Source: Cognatitamlana onchidii | Lineage (GTDB): Bacteria; Bacteroidota; Bacteroidia; Flavobacteriales; Flavobacteriaceae | Assembly: GCF_004804355.1 (NCBI RefSeq) | Contig: NZ_SRWZ01000002.1 | Location: 496,001-560,000 of the forward strand | DNA: 64,000 nucleotides | Reading direction: 5' to 3' | Shown here: piece after piece, positions 1-8,425 of the stretch | Layout: each line of letters opens with the position of its first letter | How positions within the stretch are numbered: position 1 is the stretch's first letter | Made by a program: the position numbers and the translations under genes | Notes under the pieces: model-generated | What the model saw: the letters and a program-made list of their open reading frames with translations, nothing else | Told to the model about the DNA's origin: nothing | The model's database searches: none

Positions 1-174
1 ATTGTCTAGCCACCCTTCATAATTATCAAAGGCTAATCTAATTCTACTCCAGTTTTTGCGATGCTCTATTACTTTAAAAATTTCACCATATAGCACTTGC
101 GATACTAGCTCGCTCGTGTCTGCTGGTTCATTTCTCAGAGGGACAATGCTTAAATTACAAATTCCGTATTGCAT
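1..174 (-). CDS. NlpC/P60 (C40) family peptidase, N-terminal fragment
   Basis: Reverse-strand reading from an ATG at 174-172 stays open to the window edge (58 codons), so only the N-terminus is present. It begins MQYGICNLSIVPLR and continues into a small beta-rich bacterial SH3-like module, as at the start of many Bacteroidetes cell-wall peptidases of the C40 family. The catalytic Cys-His domain would lie outside the window. The gene starts 9 bases after the thiolase stop on the same strand, so the two are probably co-transcribed. The family call rests on the N-terminal module only. Confidence 0.6.
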   Translation of the reverse strand, partial: MQYGICNLSIVPLRNEPADTSELVSQVLYGEIFKVIEHRKNWSRIRLAFDNYEGWLDN

Positions 175-183
175 TAAAACCTC

Positions 184-1362
184 TTAATTACGTTCTACAA
201 TAATTGCCGATGCACCTCCGCCACCATTACAAATAGCTGCAGCGCCAATTTTGGCATCGTTTTGTTCAAGAACATTTAATAATGTGGTTATAATTCGAGC
301 GCCAGAGCAACCCAAAGGATGCCCTAAAGATACAGCGCCCCCATGAACGTTAACCTTGTCTTCATTAAGGCCTAAAATTTTCATATTAGCAAGTCCAACA
401 ACAGAAAAAGCCTCGTTTAGTTCAAAAAAATCTACATCAGATAGGTTTATATTAGCCTTTTTTAAAGCTTTTGGTAAAGCTTTGGCAGGTGCTGTGGTAA
501 ACCATTCTGGTTCTTGGGCTGCATCTGCATAACTTTTTATGGTTGCCATGGGTTTTATACCAAGCGCAATTGCTTTTTCTTTACTCATAAGTATTAAGGC
601 AGCAGCACCATCGTTAATTGTAGATGCATTGGCTGCCGTAACGGTGCCATTTTTTGAAAAAGCTGGACGCAACAGTGGTATTTTATCCATTTTTACATTT
701 AGAAACTCTTCATCTTGAGTTATCGATATAGGGTCTCCTTTGCGCTGAGGAACTTCAACTGGGACGACTTCATCATTAAATTTATGATTATCCCAAGCGC
801 TTTTGGATCGCTTATACGATCGAATAGCAAAGGCGTCTTGGTCTTCTCTTGTAAACTTGTATTTTCCAGCACAGGCGTCAGCACAAATTCCCATGGCATT
901 GCTATTATATGCATCAACAAGTCCATCTCGTTGCATGCCATCAATTAAAGTTGAAGATCCAAATTTAGTTGCTGTTCTTATATTTGTATAATGAGGAATT
1001 AAACTCATATTCTCCATGCCTCCTGCTACTATTACATCGGCATCTCCTAAAGCAATGGATTGAGCAGCTTGCATAACGGCCTTCATGCCAGATGCGCATA
1101 CTTTATTAACCGTTGTGCATGGTACGGTATCAGGAATACCTGCATAAATAGCTGCTTGTCTTGCGGGGGCTTGACCAGTTCCCGCTTGCACAACGTTACC
1201 CATTAGAACCTCTTCGACAAGATCTGGTCTAAGGTTTATCTTGTTCAGGGCACCTTGAATAGCTATGGCACCAAGTTTAGGCGCAGGAATAGTGGATAAA
1301 GCACCTAAAAAACTGCCTATTGGCGTTCTGGCTGCAGAGACGATAACAACTTCCTTATTCAT
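184..1362 (-). CDS. acetyl-CoA C-acyltransferase (thiolase)
   Basis: Thiolase II-type enzyme of 392 residues, the usual family length. It condenses two acyl-CoAs or cleaves 3-ketoacyl-CoA. The nucleophilic cysteine is Cys89 in VCASGMKAV. The second-domain motifs are NEAF, the GHPLGCSGAR histidine (His348) and the CNGGGG cysteine (Cys378), so the Cys-His-Cys set is complete. No membrane or signal segment is visible. Whether it works in beta-oxidation or in acetoacetyl-CoA synthesis cannot be told from the neighbours: an NlpC/P60 gene follows 9 bases downstream and a divergent HD-domain gene lies upstream. Confidence 0.93.
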   Translation of the reverse strand: MNKEVVIVSAARTPIGSFLGALSTIPAPKLGAIAIQGALNKINLRPDLVEEVLMGNVVQAGTGQAPARQAAIYAGIPDTVPCTTVNKVCASGMKAVMQAAQSIALGDADVIVAGGMENMSLIPHYTNIRTATKFGSSTLIDGMQRDGLVDAYNSNAMGICADACAGKYKFTREDQDAFAIRSYKRSKSAWDNHKFNDEVVPVEVPQRKGDPISITQDEEFLNVKMDKIPLLRPAFSKNGTVTAANASTINDGAAALILMSKEKAIALGIKPMATIKSYADAAQEPEWFTTAPAKALPKALKKANINLSDVDFFELNEAFSVVGLANMKILGLNEDKVNVHGGAVSLGHPLGCSGARIITTLLNVLEQNDAKIGAAAICNGGGGASAIIVERN

Positions 1363-1465
1363 CTATTAAACAATTTAGTTTAGTACTTGCGAAAATAACG
1401 ATTTTTTAGTTTATAAATGTATGATTCCTTCAGTATAAAATAACGCTAGAAGCTTATAATTTTAT

Positions 1466-1473
1466 TATTTTTG
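1466..1473 (+). promoter_or_regulatory. -7 promoter element (TATTTTTG) for the 7TM-HD gene
   Basis: Matches the Bacteroidetes -7 consensus TAnnTTTG. It ends only 8 bases before the ATG at 1482, so the transcript would have almost no leader. No convincing -33 TTTG was seen at the ideal distance. Confidence 0.45.
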
Positions 1474-1481
1474 GTATCTAC

Positions 1482-3536
1482 ATGAAAGACCTTATTAATA
1501 AATTATACAGAAATCATTCCTTAATTTACAAGGCTCTGCTTTTTATTTGTACTACCATTTTAATTGTTTATTTATTTCCTAAAAGTGGTAAGTTTAAGTA
1601 TAGTTTTGAAAAAGGCAAACCTTGGCAATCTGAAAACTTGTATGCGCCTTTCGATTTTGCCATTAAAAAGACCGATTTAGAGATTGCTTCAGAAAAAAGG
1701 GCAATCACTTCAAATTCTGTGTTGTATTTTAATATAGATAAGAGTATTCATTCTAAAGTAAAGGAGGATTTTATTGTTCAGTTAAAGAGTCAGTTTTTAG
1801 ATTCTATTCCAAAATCGAAGTTTCAGAAGTTACAGCAAGCAGGTGAAAATATTATTTCAACCCTTTATGCATATGGAGTGCTAAATGAAAAATTGAATTA
1901 TAGCAAAGAAAGGAGTATTGTCGTTATTGATGGGCGAGAAAAGTTCAAAGAAGGTTTTTTTAGTAATTTAATTGCGCAAGATGAATTGGCTCCAATAATT
2001 GAAAACGAGTTTGTTGGAAGTAGTTTACTGGATTATAAAGAAGATTTTATTGCATTATTTTTCGATTTGGTTGAGCCTAACCTAGAGTTTAATAAGGCTT
2101 TTTCAGATAATTTATTAAAGGATGAGTTAACTAAAGTCGCGTACACCAGAGGAAGTGTGGCCAAAGAAACCCTTATTGTCTCTAAAGGAGAGGTGGTTGA
2201 GGGCGATAAGTTTCAAATACTAAAATCACTTCAGTCAGAATACGAATCTCAAGTATGGAATGAGTCTAACTACAATTGGATTCTCTTTGCTTATACGTTA
2301 CTTGTGTCATTAGCATTGCTCATGCTTTTACTTTTTTTAAGGAAATATAGAACAAACGTATTTGAGAATAATACTAAAGTAACATTTATTTTCTTCAATA
2401 TTTCCCTATTAATATTTATAACTACTTTGGTAGTAAATTATAATTCTAAGTACATTTATGTGGTCCCCATTTGTGTATTACCTCTAGTTTTTAAAGCGTT
2501 TTTTGATGCTAGGTTAGGGCTGTTTGCTCATGTTCTTACAGTGCTTCTTTTAGGTTTTATTGTACCTAATAGTTATGAGTACGTATTTTTGCAAATTATA
2601 GCAGGAATAGTAACTATACTTACCGTGTCTGAATTATACAAACGAGCTAATTTGTTTATTTCTGTAGGGCAAATAACACTTATATACATTATTGCTTATT
2701 TTGCTTTTTTTGTTATCCATGAAGGAAGTGTAGAGGCACTTAAGTGGGAAACTTTTATATGGTTTATACTTGGGGGGGTTGCTACTTTGTTTGTTCAGCC
2801 TTTAATATATGCCTATGAAAAACTTTTTGGACTAGTTTCCGATGTATCCCTATTAGAATTATCAGACACCAATACCAAATTGTTAAAGGAATTGGCTAAT
2901 AAGGCTCCAGGCACGTTTCATCATTCTTTAAACGTGGCGAATTTAGCCGAAGCCTCTGCTAACGAAATAGGAGCGAACGCCATGTTAGTTAGAGTGGGTG
3001 CTTTGTATCATGATATAGGTAAAATGAAAAATCCAACTTACTATACTGAAAATCAATCTACAGGTATTAACCCTCATGACGAGCTCTCATCAAAAGAGAG
3101 TGCTAAAATTATTGTAGATCATGTTATTAATGGTATTGAAATAGCCAGGAAAAATAATTTACCAGATCGCGTTATTGACTTTATAAGAACGCATCATGGT
3201 ACTAGCATGGTATATTACTTTTATATGCAGGAAAAAAATGCGTATCCTGATAATGAGGTAGATAAGTTAGATTTTAGTTATCCTGGTCCAAAACCGTTCA
3301 GCAAAGAAACGGCTATTTTAATGATGTGCGATAGTATAGAGGCCGCATCCAAAAGTTTAAAAGAACCAACCTCGTCAAAAATTGAATCCTTTGTAGAAAA
3401 TATCATTAACAAACAAATTGAAGAGGATCAATTTTTAAATGCTAATATTACTTTTAAAGAAATTCAATCGATAAAAAAAGTGCTAAAACACAAGCTAGCA
3501 AACATTTATCATTTAAGGATTGAATACCCCGAATAA
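1482..3536 (+). CDS. 7TM-HD (PgpH-type) HDIG-domain phosphohydrolase
   Basis: 684-residue membrane protein. One N-terminal membrane helix (about 17-34) is followed by an extracytoplasmic domain (to about 260), a bundle of hydrophobic helices (about 262-455) and a cytoplasmic HD domain. The metal-binding HD motif is HDIGK at His510-Asp511, with an upstream HH pair at 480-481 and a later HH in RTHHGT. This is the 7TMR-HD architecture of PgpH, which degrades cyclic di-AMP in Firmicutes. The architecture and HD residues are seen directly; the c-di-AMP substrate is inferred from that family. It is transcribed away from the thiolase and followed by tRNA genes. Confidence 0.9.
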   Translation: MKDLINKLYRNHSLIYKALLFICTTILIVYLFPKSGKFKYSFEKGKPWQSENLYAPFDFAIKKTDLEIASEKRAITSNSVLYFNIDKSIHSKVKEDFIVQLKSQFLDSIPKSKFQKLQQAGENIISTLYAYGVLNEKLNYSKERSIVVIDGREKFKEGFFSNLIAQDELAPIIENEFVGSSLLDYKEDFIALFFDLVEPNLEFNKAFSDNLLKDELTKVAYTRGSVAKETLIVSKGEVVEGDKFQILKSLQSEYESQVWNESNYNWILFAYTLLVSLALLMLLLFLRKYRTNVFENNTKVTFIFFNISLLIFITTLVVNYNSKYIYVVPICVLPLVFKAFFDARLGLFAHVLTVLLLGFIVPNSYEYVFLQIIAGIVTILTVSELYKRANLFISVGQITLIYIIAYFAFFVIHEGSVEALKWETFIWFILGGVATLFVQPLIYAYEKLFGLVSDVSLLELSDTNTKLLKELANKAPGTFHHSLNVANLAEASANEIGANAMLVRVGALYHDIGKMKNPTYYTENQSTGINPHDELSSKESAKIIVDHVINGIEIARKNNLPDRVIDFIRTHHGTSMVYYFYMQEKNAYPDNEVDKLDFSYPGPKPFSKETAILMMCDSIEAASKSLKEPTSSKIESFVENIINKQIEEDQFLNANITFKEIQSIKKVLKHKLANIYHLRIEYPE

Positions 3537-3560
3537 AAATTAAAAAAAGTAAATAAAATA

Positions 3561-3592
3561 GTTGCGTTCTTATTGAGTTTAGGCTACATTTG
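3561..3592 (+). promoter_or_regulatory. promoter of the tRNA-Ser/tRNA-Pro unit
   Basis: A GTTG -33-like element at 3561-3564 lies 20 bases ahead of a perfect TACATTTG -7 element (3585-3592), and the first tRNA starts 39 bases further on. This is the Bacteroidetes housekeeping promoter pattern. Confidence 0.6.
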
Positions 3593-3631
3593 CAACCGCA
3601 ATTTTATTGCAGAAGTTCTTATAGAATTTTA

Positions 3632-3715
3632 GGAGAGGTGCCAGAGTGGTAATGGAGCAGATTGCTAATCTGTCAGCGCGCAAGTGCTGCCCGGGTTCGA
3701 GTCCCGGTCTCTCCG
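3632..3715 (+). tRNA. tRNA-Ser (anticodon GCU)
   Basis: 84-nt cloverleaf. The acceptor stem GGAGAGG pairs with TCTCTCC (last pair G-T). The anticodon loop TTGCTAA gives GCT. A long variable arm (class II, as in serine tRNAs) is present, and the T arm is CCGGG/CCCGG around TTCGAGT. CCA is not encoded. It is co-directional with tRNA-Pro 21 bases downstream. Confidence 0.97.
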
Positions 3716-3736
3716 CAATTTTTAGATAACCAGAAT

Positions 3737-3811
3737 CGGGGTGTAGCGTAGCCCGGTTATCGCGCCGCGTTTGGGACGCGGAGGTCGCAGGTTCGAATCC
3801 TGCCACCCCGA
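3737..3811 (+). tRNA. tRNA-Pro (anticodon UGG)
   Basis: 75-nt cloverleaf. The acceptor stem CGGGGTG pairs with CACCCCG, and the discriminator base is A. The anticodon stem CCGCG/CGCGG encloses TTTGGGA, giving TGG. The T arm is GCAGG/CCTGC around TTCGAAT. It is the second gene of a two-tRNA unit that ends at the terminator at 3825. Confidence 0.97.
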
Positions 3812-3824
3812 CGAATAGTTCTTG

Positions 3825-3858
3825 AAAGCCTCAATTCATTTGAATTGAGGCTTTTTTT
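3825..3858 (+). terminator. intrinsic terminator of the tRNA unit
   Basis: Perfect 14-bp inverted repeat (3825-3838 with 3841-3854) separated by TT and ending in a run of seven T (3852-3858). It directly follows tRNA-Pro. Confidence 0.92.
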
Positions 3859-3996
3859 ATTTTAATAAGGAGTTATTTGTTTAAAATGGAAGCCCATTAA
3901 AAAAGCTTAATATATAAGCTTTTCTATTAACTTTTAGTTATTCCAGTAACTTGTTATCCAAAATATAATAGCGCATTCTAAAATAAGCTTTTGCGT

Positions 3997-4959
3997 CTAA
4001 TAAACCCTATTGATGGGAGCACCTTGTAGGAACGCTTTAATATTGTTTAAGGCCGTATCCATAAGTCTTTGACGAGCTTCTTTTGGAGCCCAAGCAATAT
4101 GTGGTGTTATAATGCAATTTTTTGCCTCTAATAGAGGGTTATGCTTTCTCATGGGCTCCTCAGAGATAACATCTAAGGCTGCGTACGCTATCTTGTTTGC
4201 GTTTAAAGCCTCCTTTAAATCGTCTTCCACTATTAATGGACCTCTAGAGGTGTTAATTAGCATAACGCCATCTTTCATTTTGGCGATATTAGTTTTGTTA
4301 ATGATTCCTGAAGTCTTTTCAGTAAGAGGACAATGCAAACTAATAATATCTGAATGTTTTAAAAGTTCCTTGAAAGAAACAAATTTGCAGGTTTCACTTT
4401 CAAATTCTGGTTTAATGGTTCTGCTGTAAACAAGTACCTTTAGCCCAAAAGCCTGCGCCATTTTCGCTGTTGATTGTCCTATATTACCAAAGCCTATAAG
4501 TCCAATGGTTTTGTTTTGTAATTCAATAAGTGGGTATTTCCAGAAACTAAAATCTTTACTGTTAACCCAATCTCCTTGTTTAACAGCTAGATTGTGCCCC
4601 CCAATATGATGACACATTTCTAACAGGAGTGCCATGGTAAATTGTGCTACAGATATGGTACTGTACGCTGGTACGTTGGTAGCTACAATATTGTGTTTTC
4701 GAGCCGTTTCAACATCTACAACATTATACCCAGTAGCGAGCACACCAATGTACTTTAGGTTGTTTGATTGTTCTATAACCGCTTTATTAATAGGCGTTTT
4801 GTTGGTTAACACTATATCGGCTTCGCCTATATTAGTCAGAATATCTGACGTATTAAAAGGGGTTCTGTCAAATACCTTTAATTCGCCAAACTTTTTGATG
4901 CCTTCCCAGCTTAAATCTCCTGGATTAAGGGTGTAACCGTCAAGAACTACTATTTTCAT
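3997..4959 (-). CDS. D-2-hydroxyacid dehydrogenase (glycerate dehydrogenase-like)
   Basis: 320-residue NAD(P)-dependent dehydrogenase that reduces a 2-keto acid such as hydroxypyruvate to the D-hydroxy acid. The Rossmann motif GFGNIGQ lies near residues 156-162. The catalytic triad is Arg239 (NTSRGPLI), Glu268 (SEEP) and His287 (TPHIAWA), all present. Length and motif spacing fit the family. Among its subfamilies it most resembles hydroxypyruvate/glycerate dehydrogenases, but the substrate is not proven. It appears monocistronic. Confidence 0.9.
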   Translation of the reverse strand: MKIVVLDGYTLNPGDLSWEGIKKFGELKVFDRTPFNTSDILTNIGEADIVLTNKTPINKAVIEQSNNLKYIGVLATGYNVVDVETARKHNIVATNVPAYSTISVAQFTMALLLEMCHHIGGHNLAVKQGDWVNSKDFSFWKYPLIELQNKTIGLIGFGNIGQSTAKMAQAFGLKVLVYSRTIKPEFESETCKFVSFKELLKHSDIISLHCPLTEKTSGIINKTNIAKMKDGVMLINTSRGPLIVEDDLKEALNANKIAYAALDVISEEPMRKHNPLLEAKNCIITPHIAWAPKEARQRLMDTALNNIKAFLQGAPINRVY

Positions 4960-5046
4960 TATAATAGGGTTTAATCACAGGGACAGTTCATTATAATTTC
5001 AGAACGATTCCTATGAAGAAGAATTCAATAAATGTTGGTATTATAA

Positions 5047-5727
5047 TTATTTTAAACTTTCTAAAACAGCTTTAGCATAATTGTTGGCTAAATTATGCGA
5101 GGTTTCAACATTTTCAATTTTTGATGTTACCACTGCAACAAGCTGCTCTTTTTCAGGTAAGTCTAGATTGTATGTTCTGGTTTCTAATACATATATTTTT
5201 GCAGTTTGTATGTCATAGGTAGGTTCCTCATATACGCCTTTAAAAGCCGGTGTAGGAATAGGAGAGGTGTAAAAACCATAAAATCCTACAGTGTTTATGT
5301 ACGGATGAGCTCCTAAAGTAGTTCCTGCCTCATATCCTCCAGAAACCGATGTTTTAGAAAGCGTCTCAACTCCAATAACAGCGCTATAAACTACCGCATT
5401 GAAGCCTTCTTTTTTGAAAAGTGCTTTTATTCTGTCTATATCGGCTTCGGAAATAGAATCGTTAGGATTTAATTCAGGAAATTTTGAGTAGCTCTCAATA
5501 GCATTAAAATTAGCACCTCTAAGCTTTTTTGCAATTTTGGCCTCATACGTTTGTCTGAGTTGGTCTTTTTTTGCCTTTACTATTACCAATATATTTTTGG
5601 AAGCTATTGTTTCTATATTATCAGAGGACCATGAGTTCACAACTTTCACGGTTGAGCAGTTTGAAAAACATATGGCAAGAACAGCTACTAATAAAAGTTT
5701 TGCAAAAGGCGTATTTTTTTTAGACAT
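5047..5727 (-). CDS. envelope lipoprotein, paralogue of the gene at 45742
   Basis: 226-residue protein with a lipoprotein signal: a hydrophobic stretch, then the lipobox-like CFSNC (Cys about 24). The mature part starts STVKVVNSW and contains an SEADIDRIKALFKKEGFNAV segment. It shares this layout, a VxxSWS motif after the cysteine, and a late ExRxYDL..E.QLVAVV-type segment with the 228-residue lipoprotein at 45742-46428. It may belong to the DUF4136-like envelope lipoproteins, from memory of the family rather than a search. Function unknown. Confidence 0.8.
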   Translation of the reverse strand: MSKKNTPFAKLLLVAVLAICFSNCSTVKVVNSWSSDNIETIASKNILVIVKAKKDQLRQTYEAKIAKKLRGANFNAIESYSKFPELNPNDSISEADIDRIKALFKKEGFNAVVYSAVIGVETLSKTSVSGGYEAGTTLGAHPYINTVGFYGFYTSPIPTPAFKGVYEEPTYDIQTAKIYVLETRTYNLDLPEKEQLVAVVTSKIENVETSHNLANNYAKAVLESLK

Positions 5728-6050
5728 AAAACAAGTTTAATTGAATTTAGATTTAATTACCTAATCTATAATTAGGCTCTTTGTATTAAAGACAAATATA
5801 AATGAATCAACTTATTATAGATAGGCGAGGGTAAAAAAAATATTCAGAACATACATGAACCTTTTTCAGTACTTTTTAAGTGGAGAAAGAAAGTCTCAGT
5901 CTTGTTAAAGTATTTGCTCATGTTAAAGTTATATGAACAAAAAAAAGCTAGAACAAAGCCTACGTTTTTTATATGTCAAGCATAGCGCTTGTTTGGTTTT
6001 GCATTTTCATACGCTTATGAAAGCAAACTTTCAACGTATTCTGAAAATAC
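5728..6050. other. gene-free stretch
   Basis: Intergenic DNA between the lipoprotein gene and tRNA-Ser. A CAAATATA at 5793-5800 reads TATATTTG on the minus strand and could be the -7 element of the lipoprotein gene. A short hairpin of the form CCTAAT/AATTAGG lies at about 5760-5774. Short open frames at 5933-6246 run over the tRNA and its terminator and are not believable genes. Nothing else recognised. Confidence 0.5.
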
Positions 6051-6078
6051 AAAACCCGAAACGAAAGTTTCGGGTTTA
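6051..6078 (-). terminator. intrinsic terminator of tRNA-Ser(UGA)
   Basis: 11-bp inverted repeat AAACCCGAAAC/GTTTCGGGTTT (6052-6062 with 6067-6077) with a 4-base loop. Read on the minus strand it ends in T-rich sequence, directly downstream of the tRNA. Confidence 0.85.
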
Positions 6079-6083
6079 TTTTG

Positions 6084-6168
6084 CGGAGAAAGAGGGATTC
6101 GAACCCCCGGAGGTGTGACCCTCAACAGTTTTCAAGACTGCCGCATTCGACCACTCTGCCATTTCTCC
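6084..6168 (-). tRNA. tRNA-Ser (anticodon UGA)
   Basis: 85-nt class II tRNA read on the minus strand. The acceptor stem GGAGAAA pairs with TTTCTCC, the discriminator is G, the anticodon loop CTTGAAA gives TGA, and a long variable arm and a GGGGGTTCGAATCCCTC T-arm region are present. Its promoter lies at 6238-6269 and its primary transcript carries an unusual GC-rich leader. Confidence 0.97.
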
Positions 6169-6192
6169 AGTGTCTATTGCGTTTGCCTTTTA

Positions 6193-6235
6193 GCGGGCTT
6201 GCCCGCCGGAGGGAAATTCTTTTCCCGTAGGCGGG
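6193..6235 (-). other. two overlapping GC-rich hairpins in the tRNA-Ser(UGA) leader
   Basis: Hairpin A: GCGGGC (6193-6198) pairs with GCCCGC (6201-6206). Hairpin B: CCCGCC (6202-6207) pairs with GGCGGG (6230-6235), with an inner stem GGGAAA/TTTCCC (6211-6216 with 6221-6226). CCCGC is used in both, so A and B cannot form together. The element sits between promoter and tRNA and would be transcribed as the pre-tRNA leader. It could also be a dispersed palindromic repeat. Confidence 0.7.
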
Positions 6236-6237
6236 TG

Positions 6238-6269
6238 CAAATATAGAACCCTTTTTCAATTCTTTCAAA
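6238..6269 (-). promoter_or_regulatory. promoter of tRNA-Ser(UGA)
   Basis: On the minus strand: TTTG (complement of 6266-6269), a 20-base spacer, then a perfect TATATTTG (complement of 6238-6245). Spacing and both boxes fit the Bacteroidetes consensus. Confidence 0.75.
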
Positions 6270-6360
6270 TAATTCGTCATTTTTTTAAAAATAATTTTCA
6301 TTGATTTTGCTTCAAACTATATTTTTATTCCTTTGTGTTTAAAATCACATCCACATCCCG

Positions 6361-6368
6361 TATTTTTG
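6361..6368 (+). promoter_or_regulatory. -7 promoter element (TATTTTTG) of the nitroreductase gene
   Basis: TAnnTTTG match 18 bases ahead of the ATG at 6387. It lies inside the longer open frame that begins at 6333, which argues for the downstream start codon. Confidence 0.5.
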
Positions 6369-6386
6369 CATTCAAATAATCTTAAG

Positions 6387-7016
6387 ATGGAAACCATAAA
6401 GAAGCTACAATGGCGTTATGCAACTAAAAAATTTAATGCCTCCAAAAAGCTTTCAGAAGATAAATTAAGTCTTTTAAAACAAGCTTTTAATTTAACGGCA
6501 ACCTCATTTGGTTTGCAAACAATTAAGCTTTTAGTGGTTGAAGACAAGCTTTTACGAGCAAGTCTAGTAGAGCATTCTTACTTTCAAAAACAGGTTTTAG
6601 AAGCCTCGCATTTATTGGTTATATGCATTCAAAAGGATATTGAAAAAAAAGATGTTGAAGCTTATTATGACAACATTCAGGATATAAGACGAACTTCAAA
6701 TGAAATACTAGATCCTTATAAAGACGATTTAATTAAAATGATGGCGAGTATGTCTGTTAGCGAACGTCAACAATGGTCGACCAATCAGGCATATATAGCA
6801 TTAGGTAATTTAATGACCGTGTGCGCCATTGAAGGGATAGATTCCTGCCCTATGGAAGGCTTTATACCAGCAAAGTACGATAGTATTTTAAATTTAGAAG
6901 AAAAAGGCTTAAAATCGGTGTTGCTATTACCTATTGGCTATCGAGCAGATGACGATATATTTGCAGATTTCAAAAAAGTAAGAAAACCAATTGCGCAAGC
7001 AGTAATTGAATTATAA
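6387..7016 (+). CDS. NAD(P)H-dependent oxidoreductase, nitroreductase family
   Basis: 209 residues from the chosen ATG. The open frame extends back to 6333, but the family start METIKKLQWRYATKKFN and the promoter-like element at 6361 favour 6387. It is an FMN-dependent nitroreductase/dihydropteridine reductase-like fold: the N-terminal RYATKKFN segment contributes FMN-binding residues, and LLPIGYRADDD near the C-terminus is the usual flavin/phosphate loop. Soluble, no signal peptide. The physiological substrate is unknown. A structured repeat follows the gene. Confidence 0.88.
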   Translation: METIKKLQWRYATKKFNASKKLSEDKLSLLKQAFNLTATSFGLQTIKLLVVEDKLLRASLVEHSYFQKQVLEASHLLVICIQKDIEKKDVEAYYDNIQDIRRTSNEILDPYKDDLIKMMASMSVSERQQWSTNQAYIALGNLMTVCAIEGIDSCPMEGFIPAKYDSILNLEEKGLKSVLLLPIGYRADDDIFADFKKVRKPIAQAVIEL

Positions 7017-7026
7017 TGAATAAATT

Positions 7027-7127
7027 GGGCGTTACCTATATCCTGAATTTAGTTCAGTATATAGGTCAGGCTTTCGGCAGTCGCTCTCTGCGAGGAGCTT
7101 CAACAAATGCCTCAATCCCTAACGCAA
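7027..7127 (+). repeat. structured intergenic repeat, copy 1
   Basis: Bounded by GGGCGTTA (7027-7034) and CCCTAACGC (7117-7125), whose GCGTTA/TAACGC ends are inverted. Inside is a long hairpin, ACCTATAT-C-CTGAA / TTCAG-T-ATATAGGT (7034-7066), then GGTCAGGCTTTCGGCAGTCGC. A diverged copy in the opposite orientation lies at 36617-36699 (shared GGTCAGGCT and ATCCyTwrCGCAA-type ends). It resembles dispersed Flavobacteriaceae intergenic repeats known to me; copy number here cannot be checked. Confidence 0.6.
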
Positions 7128-7161
7128 GAATACGATCAACATATAATAAAATATTAAAATT

Positions 7162-8355
7162 ATGCCAGGATTTGAATTAATTGGAGATTTAGAGAGAAAA
7201 GAAGTAAACGATGTTTTAGATAATGGTGTCTTTATGCGCTATGGTTTTGATGGTATGCGCAATGGCCATTGGAAAGCTAAAGAATTGGAAGCCGAGATTG
7301 GACAAAAATTACAATCTAAACATGTACAATTAGTTTCTAGTGGTACAGCTGCCGTAACCGTAGCACTGGCAGCGGCTGGTGTGGGAGCCGGAGACGAGGT
7401 GATTATGCCAACATTTACCTTTGTGGCTAGTTTTGAATCCATTATGCTTTTGGGTGCCATTCCTGTTTTGGTAGATATTGACGACACCCTTGGATTAGAC
7501 CCTAAGGCTGTAGAAGCTGCTATAACCCCAAAAACTAAAGCTATAATGGTGGTACAGATGTGTGGCAGTATGGCCAGAATGGGAGAGTTACAAGCTATAG
7601 CAAAAAAGAATGATGTTTTGCTTATTGAAGATGCTTGCCAAGCTATTGGAGCCACTTTTAATGGGGTTCCTCTTGGTAGTATTGGCGACTTAGGGTGTTT
7701 TTCATTTGACTTTGTAAAAACTATAACTAGTGCAGAAGGCGGTGCGGTAATAACCAATAATGAGGATTATTATTTAAATGCAGATCATTACACCGACCAT
7801 GGTCATGATCATGTTGGTAACGATAGAGGGGCCGAAACACATCCGTTTTTAGGATACAACTTTAGGATTTCAGAATTACATGCAGCTGTGGGCTTAGCGC
7901 AAGCCAGACGTTTACCTGAGTTTTTGGCAATTCAAGAAAAGAACTTTGGTATTATAAAGGAGGCGCTTTCAGAAATTCCAGAAGTTGCTTTTAGAACAGT
8001 ACCAGAAGGAGGTGTTGAAAACTATGGGTTTTTAAGTTTCTTTTTGCCGAGCTTAGAAATAACAAATAAAGTGTCTGCAGCGTTTAAAGAAAATGGTGTT
8101 GATGGATGTTTTCATTATTATAATAATAACTGGCATTATATTAGGAGATGGGATCATTTAAAAGAGTTAAAATCTTTATTTCCAATATCTAAAGAAGTAA
8201 AAGAAGGCTTGGCCTATCTTAAAACGGCTGAATTCCCGCAGTCTGATGCATTAATAGCGAGAAATATTTCTTGCTTAATAAAACTATCTTGGACAGAAGA
8301 GGAAGTTAAAGATAGAGCAGCTAAAATGGTTATGGCTATAAAAGCTTGTCTTTAA
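7162..8355 (+). CDS. DegT/DnrJ/EryC1/StrS-family PLP aminotransferase
   Basis: 397-residue fold-type I PLP enzyme of the sugar-aminotransferase family. The PLP-binding lysine is Lys186 (SFDFVKTITS). Asp157 in EDACQAIGA binds the pyridine nitrogen, and SSGTAA near 59-64 is the phosphate-binding turn. These enzymes usually transfer an amino group to a nucleotide-linked keto-sugar, but no other sugar-nucleotide genes lie nearby, so the substrate is open. The gene stands alone between a repeat and a terminator. Confidence 0.9.
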   Translation: MPGFELIGDLERKEVNDVLDNGVFMRYGFDGMRNGHWKAKELEAEIGQKLQSKHVQLVSSGTAAVTVALAAAGVGAGDEVIMPTFTFVASFESIMLLGAIPVLVDIDDTLGLDPKAVEAAITPKTKAIMVVQMCGSMARMGELQAIAKKNDVLLIEDACQAIGATFNGVPLGSIGDLGCFSFDFVKTITSAEGGAVITNNEDYYLNADHYTDHGHDHVGNDRGAETHPFLGYNFRISELHAAVGLAQARRLPEFLAIQEKNFGIIKEALSEIPEVAFRTVPEGGVENYGFLSFFLPSLEITNKVSAAFKENGVDGCFHYYNNNWHYIRRWDHLKELKSLFPISKEVKEGLAYLKTAEFPQSDALIARNISCLIKLSWTEEEVKDRAAKMVMAIKACL

Positions 8356-8378
8356 AATATAAGAACGTAGATTCGAAA

Positions 8379-8425
8379 TATGCCCTAGGAGACCGCATAA
8401 CCTGGTCTGTTAGGGTATTTTTTTT
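8379..8425 (+). terminator. intrinsic terminator after the aminotransferase gene
   Basis: Imperfect stem (ATGCCCTAGGAGACC with GGTCTGTTAGGGTAT, including G-T pairs and one mismatch) around GCATAACCT, ending in a run of eight T. Confidence 0.8.

Noticed and set aside
3579-3806. 75-codon minus-strand frame over the tRNA-Ser/tRNA-Pro genes
   Set aside because: Its sequence (MAGFEPATSASQ...) is the well-known false protein produced by translating antisense tRNA; both tRNAs fold perfectly.
5933-6246. Two overlapping plus-strand frames of 61 and 85 codons
   Set aside because: They run across a terminator, tRNA-Ser(UGA) and its hairpin leader; the protein pieces are antisense tRNA artefacts.
7239-7757. 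172-codon minus-strand frame inside the DegT aminotransferase gene
   Set aside because: Lies entirely antisense to a complete, motif-bearing enzyme; low-complexity product without family features.
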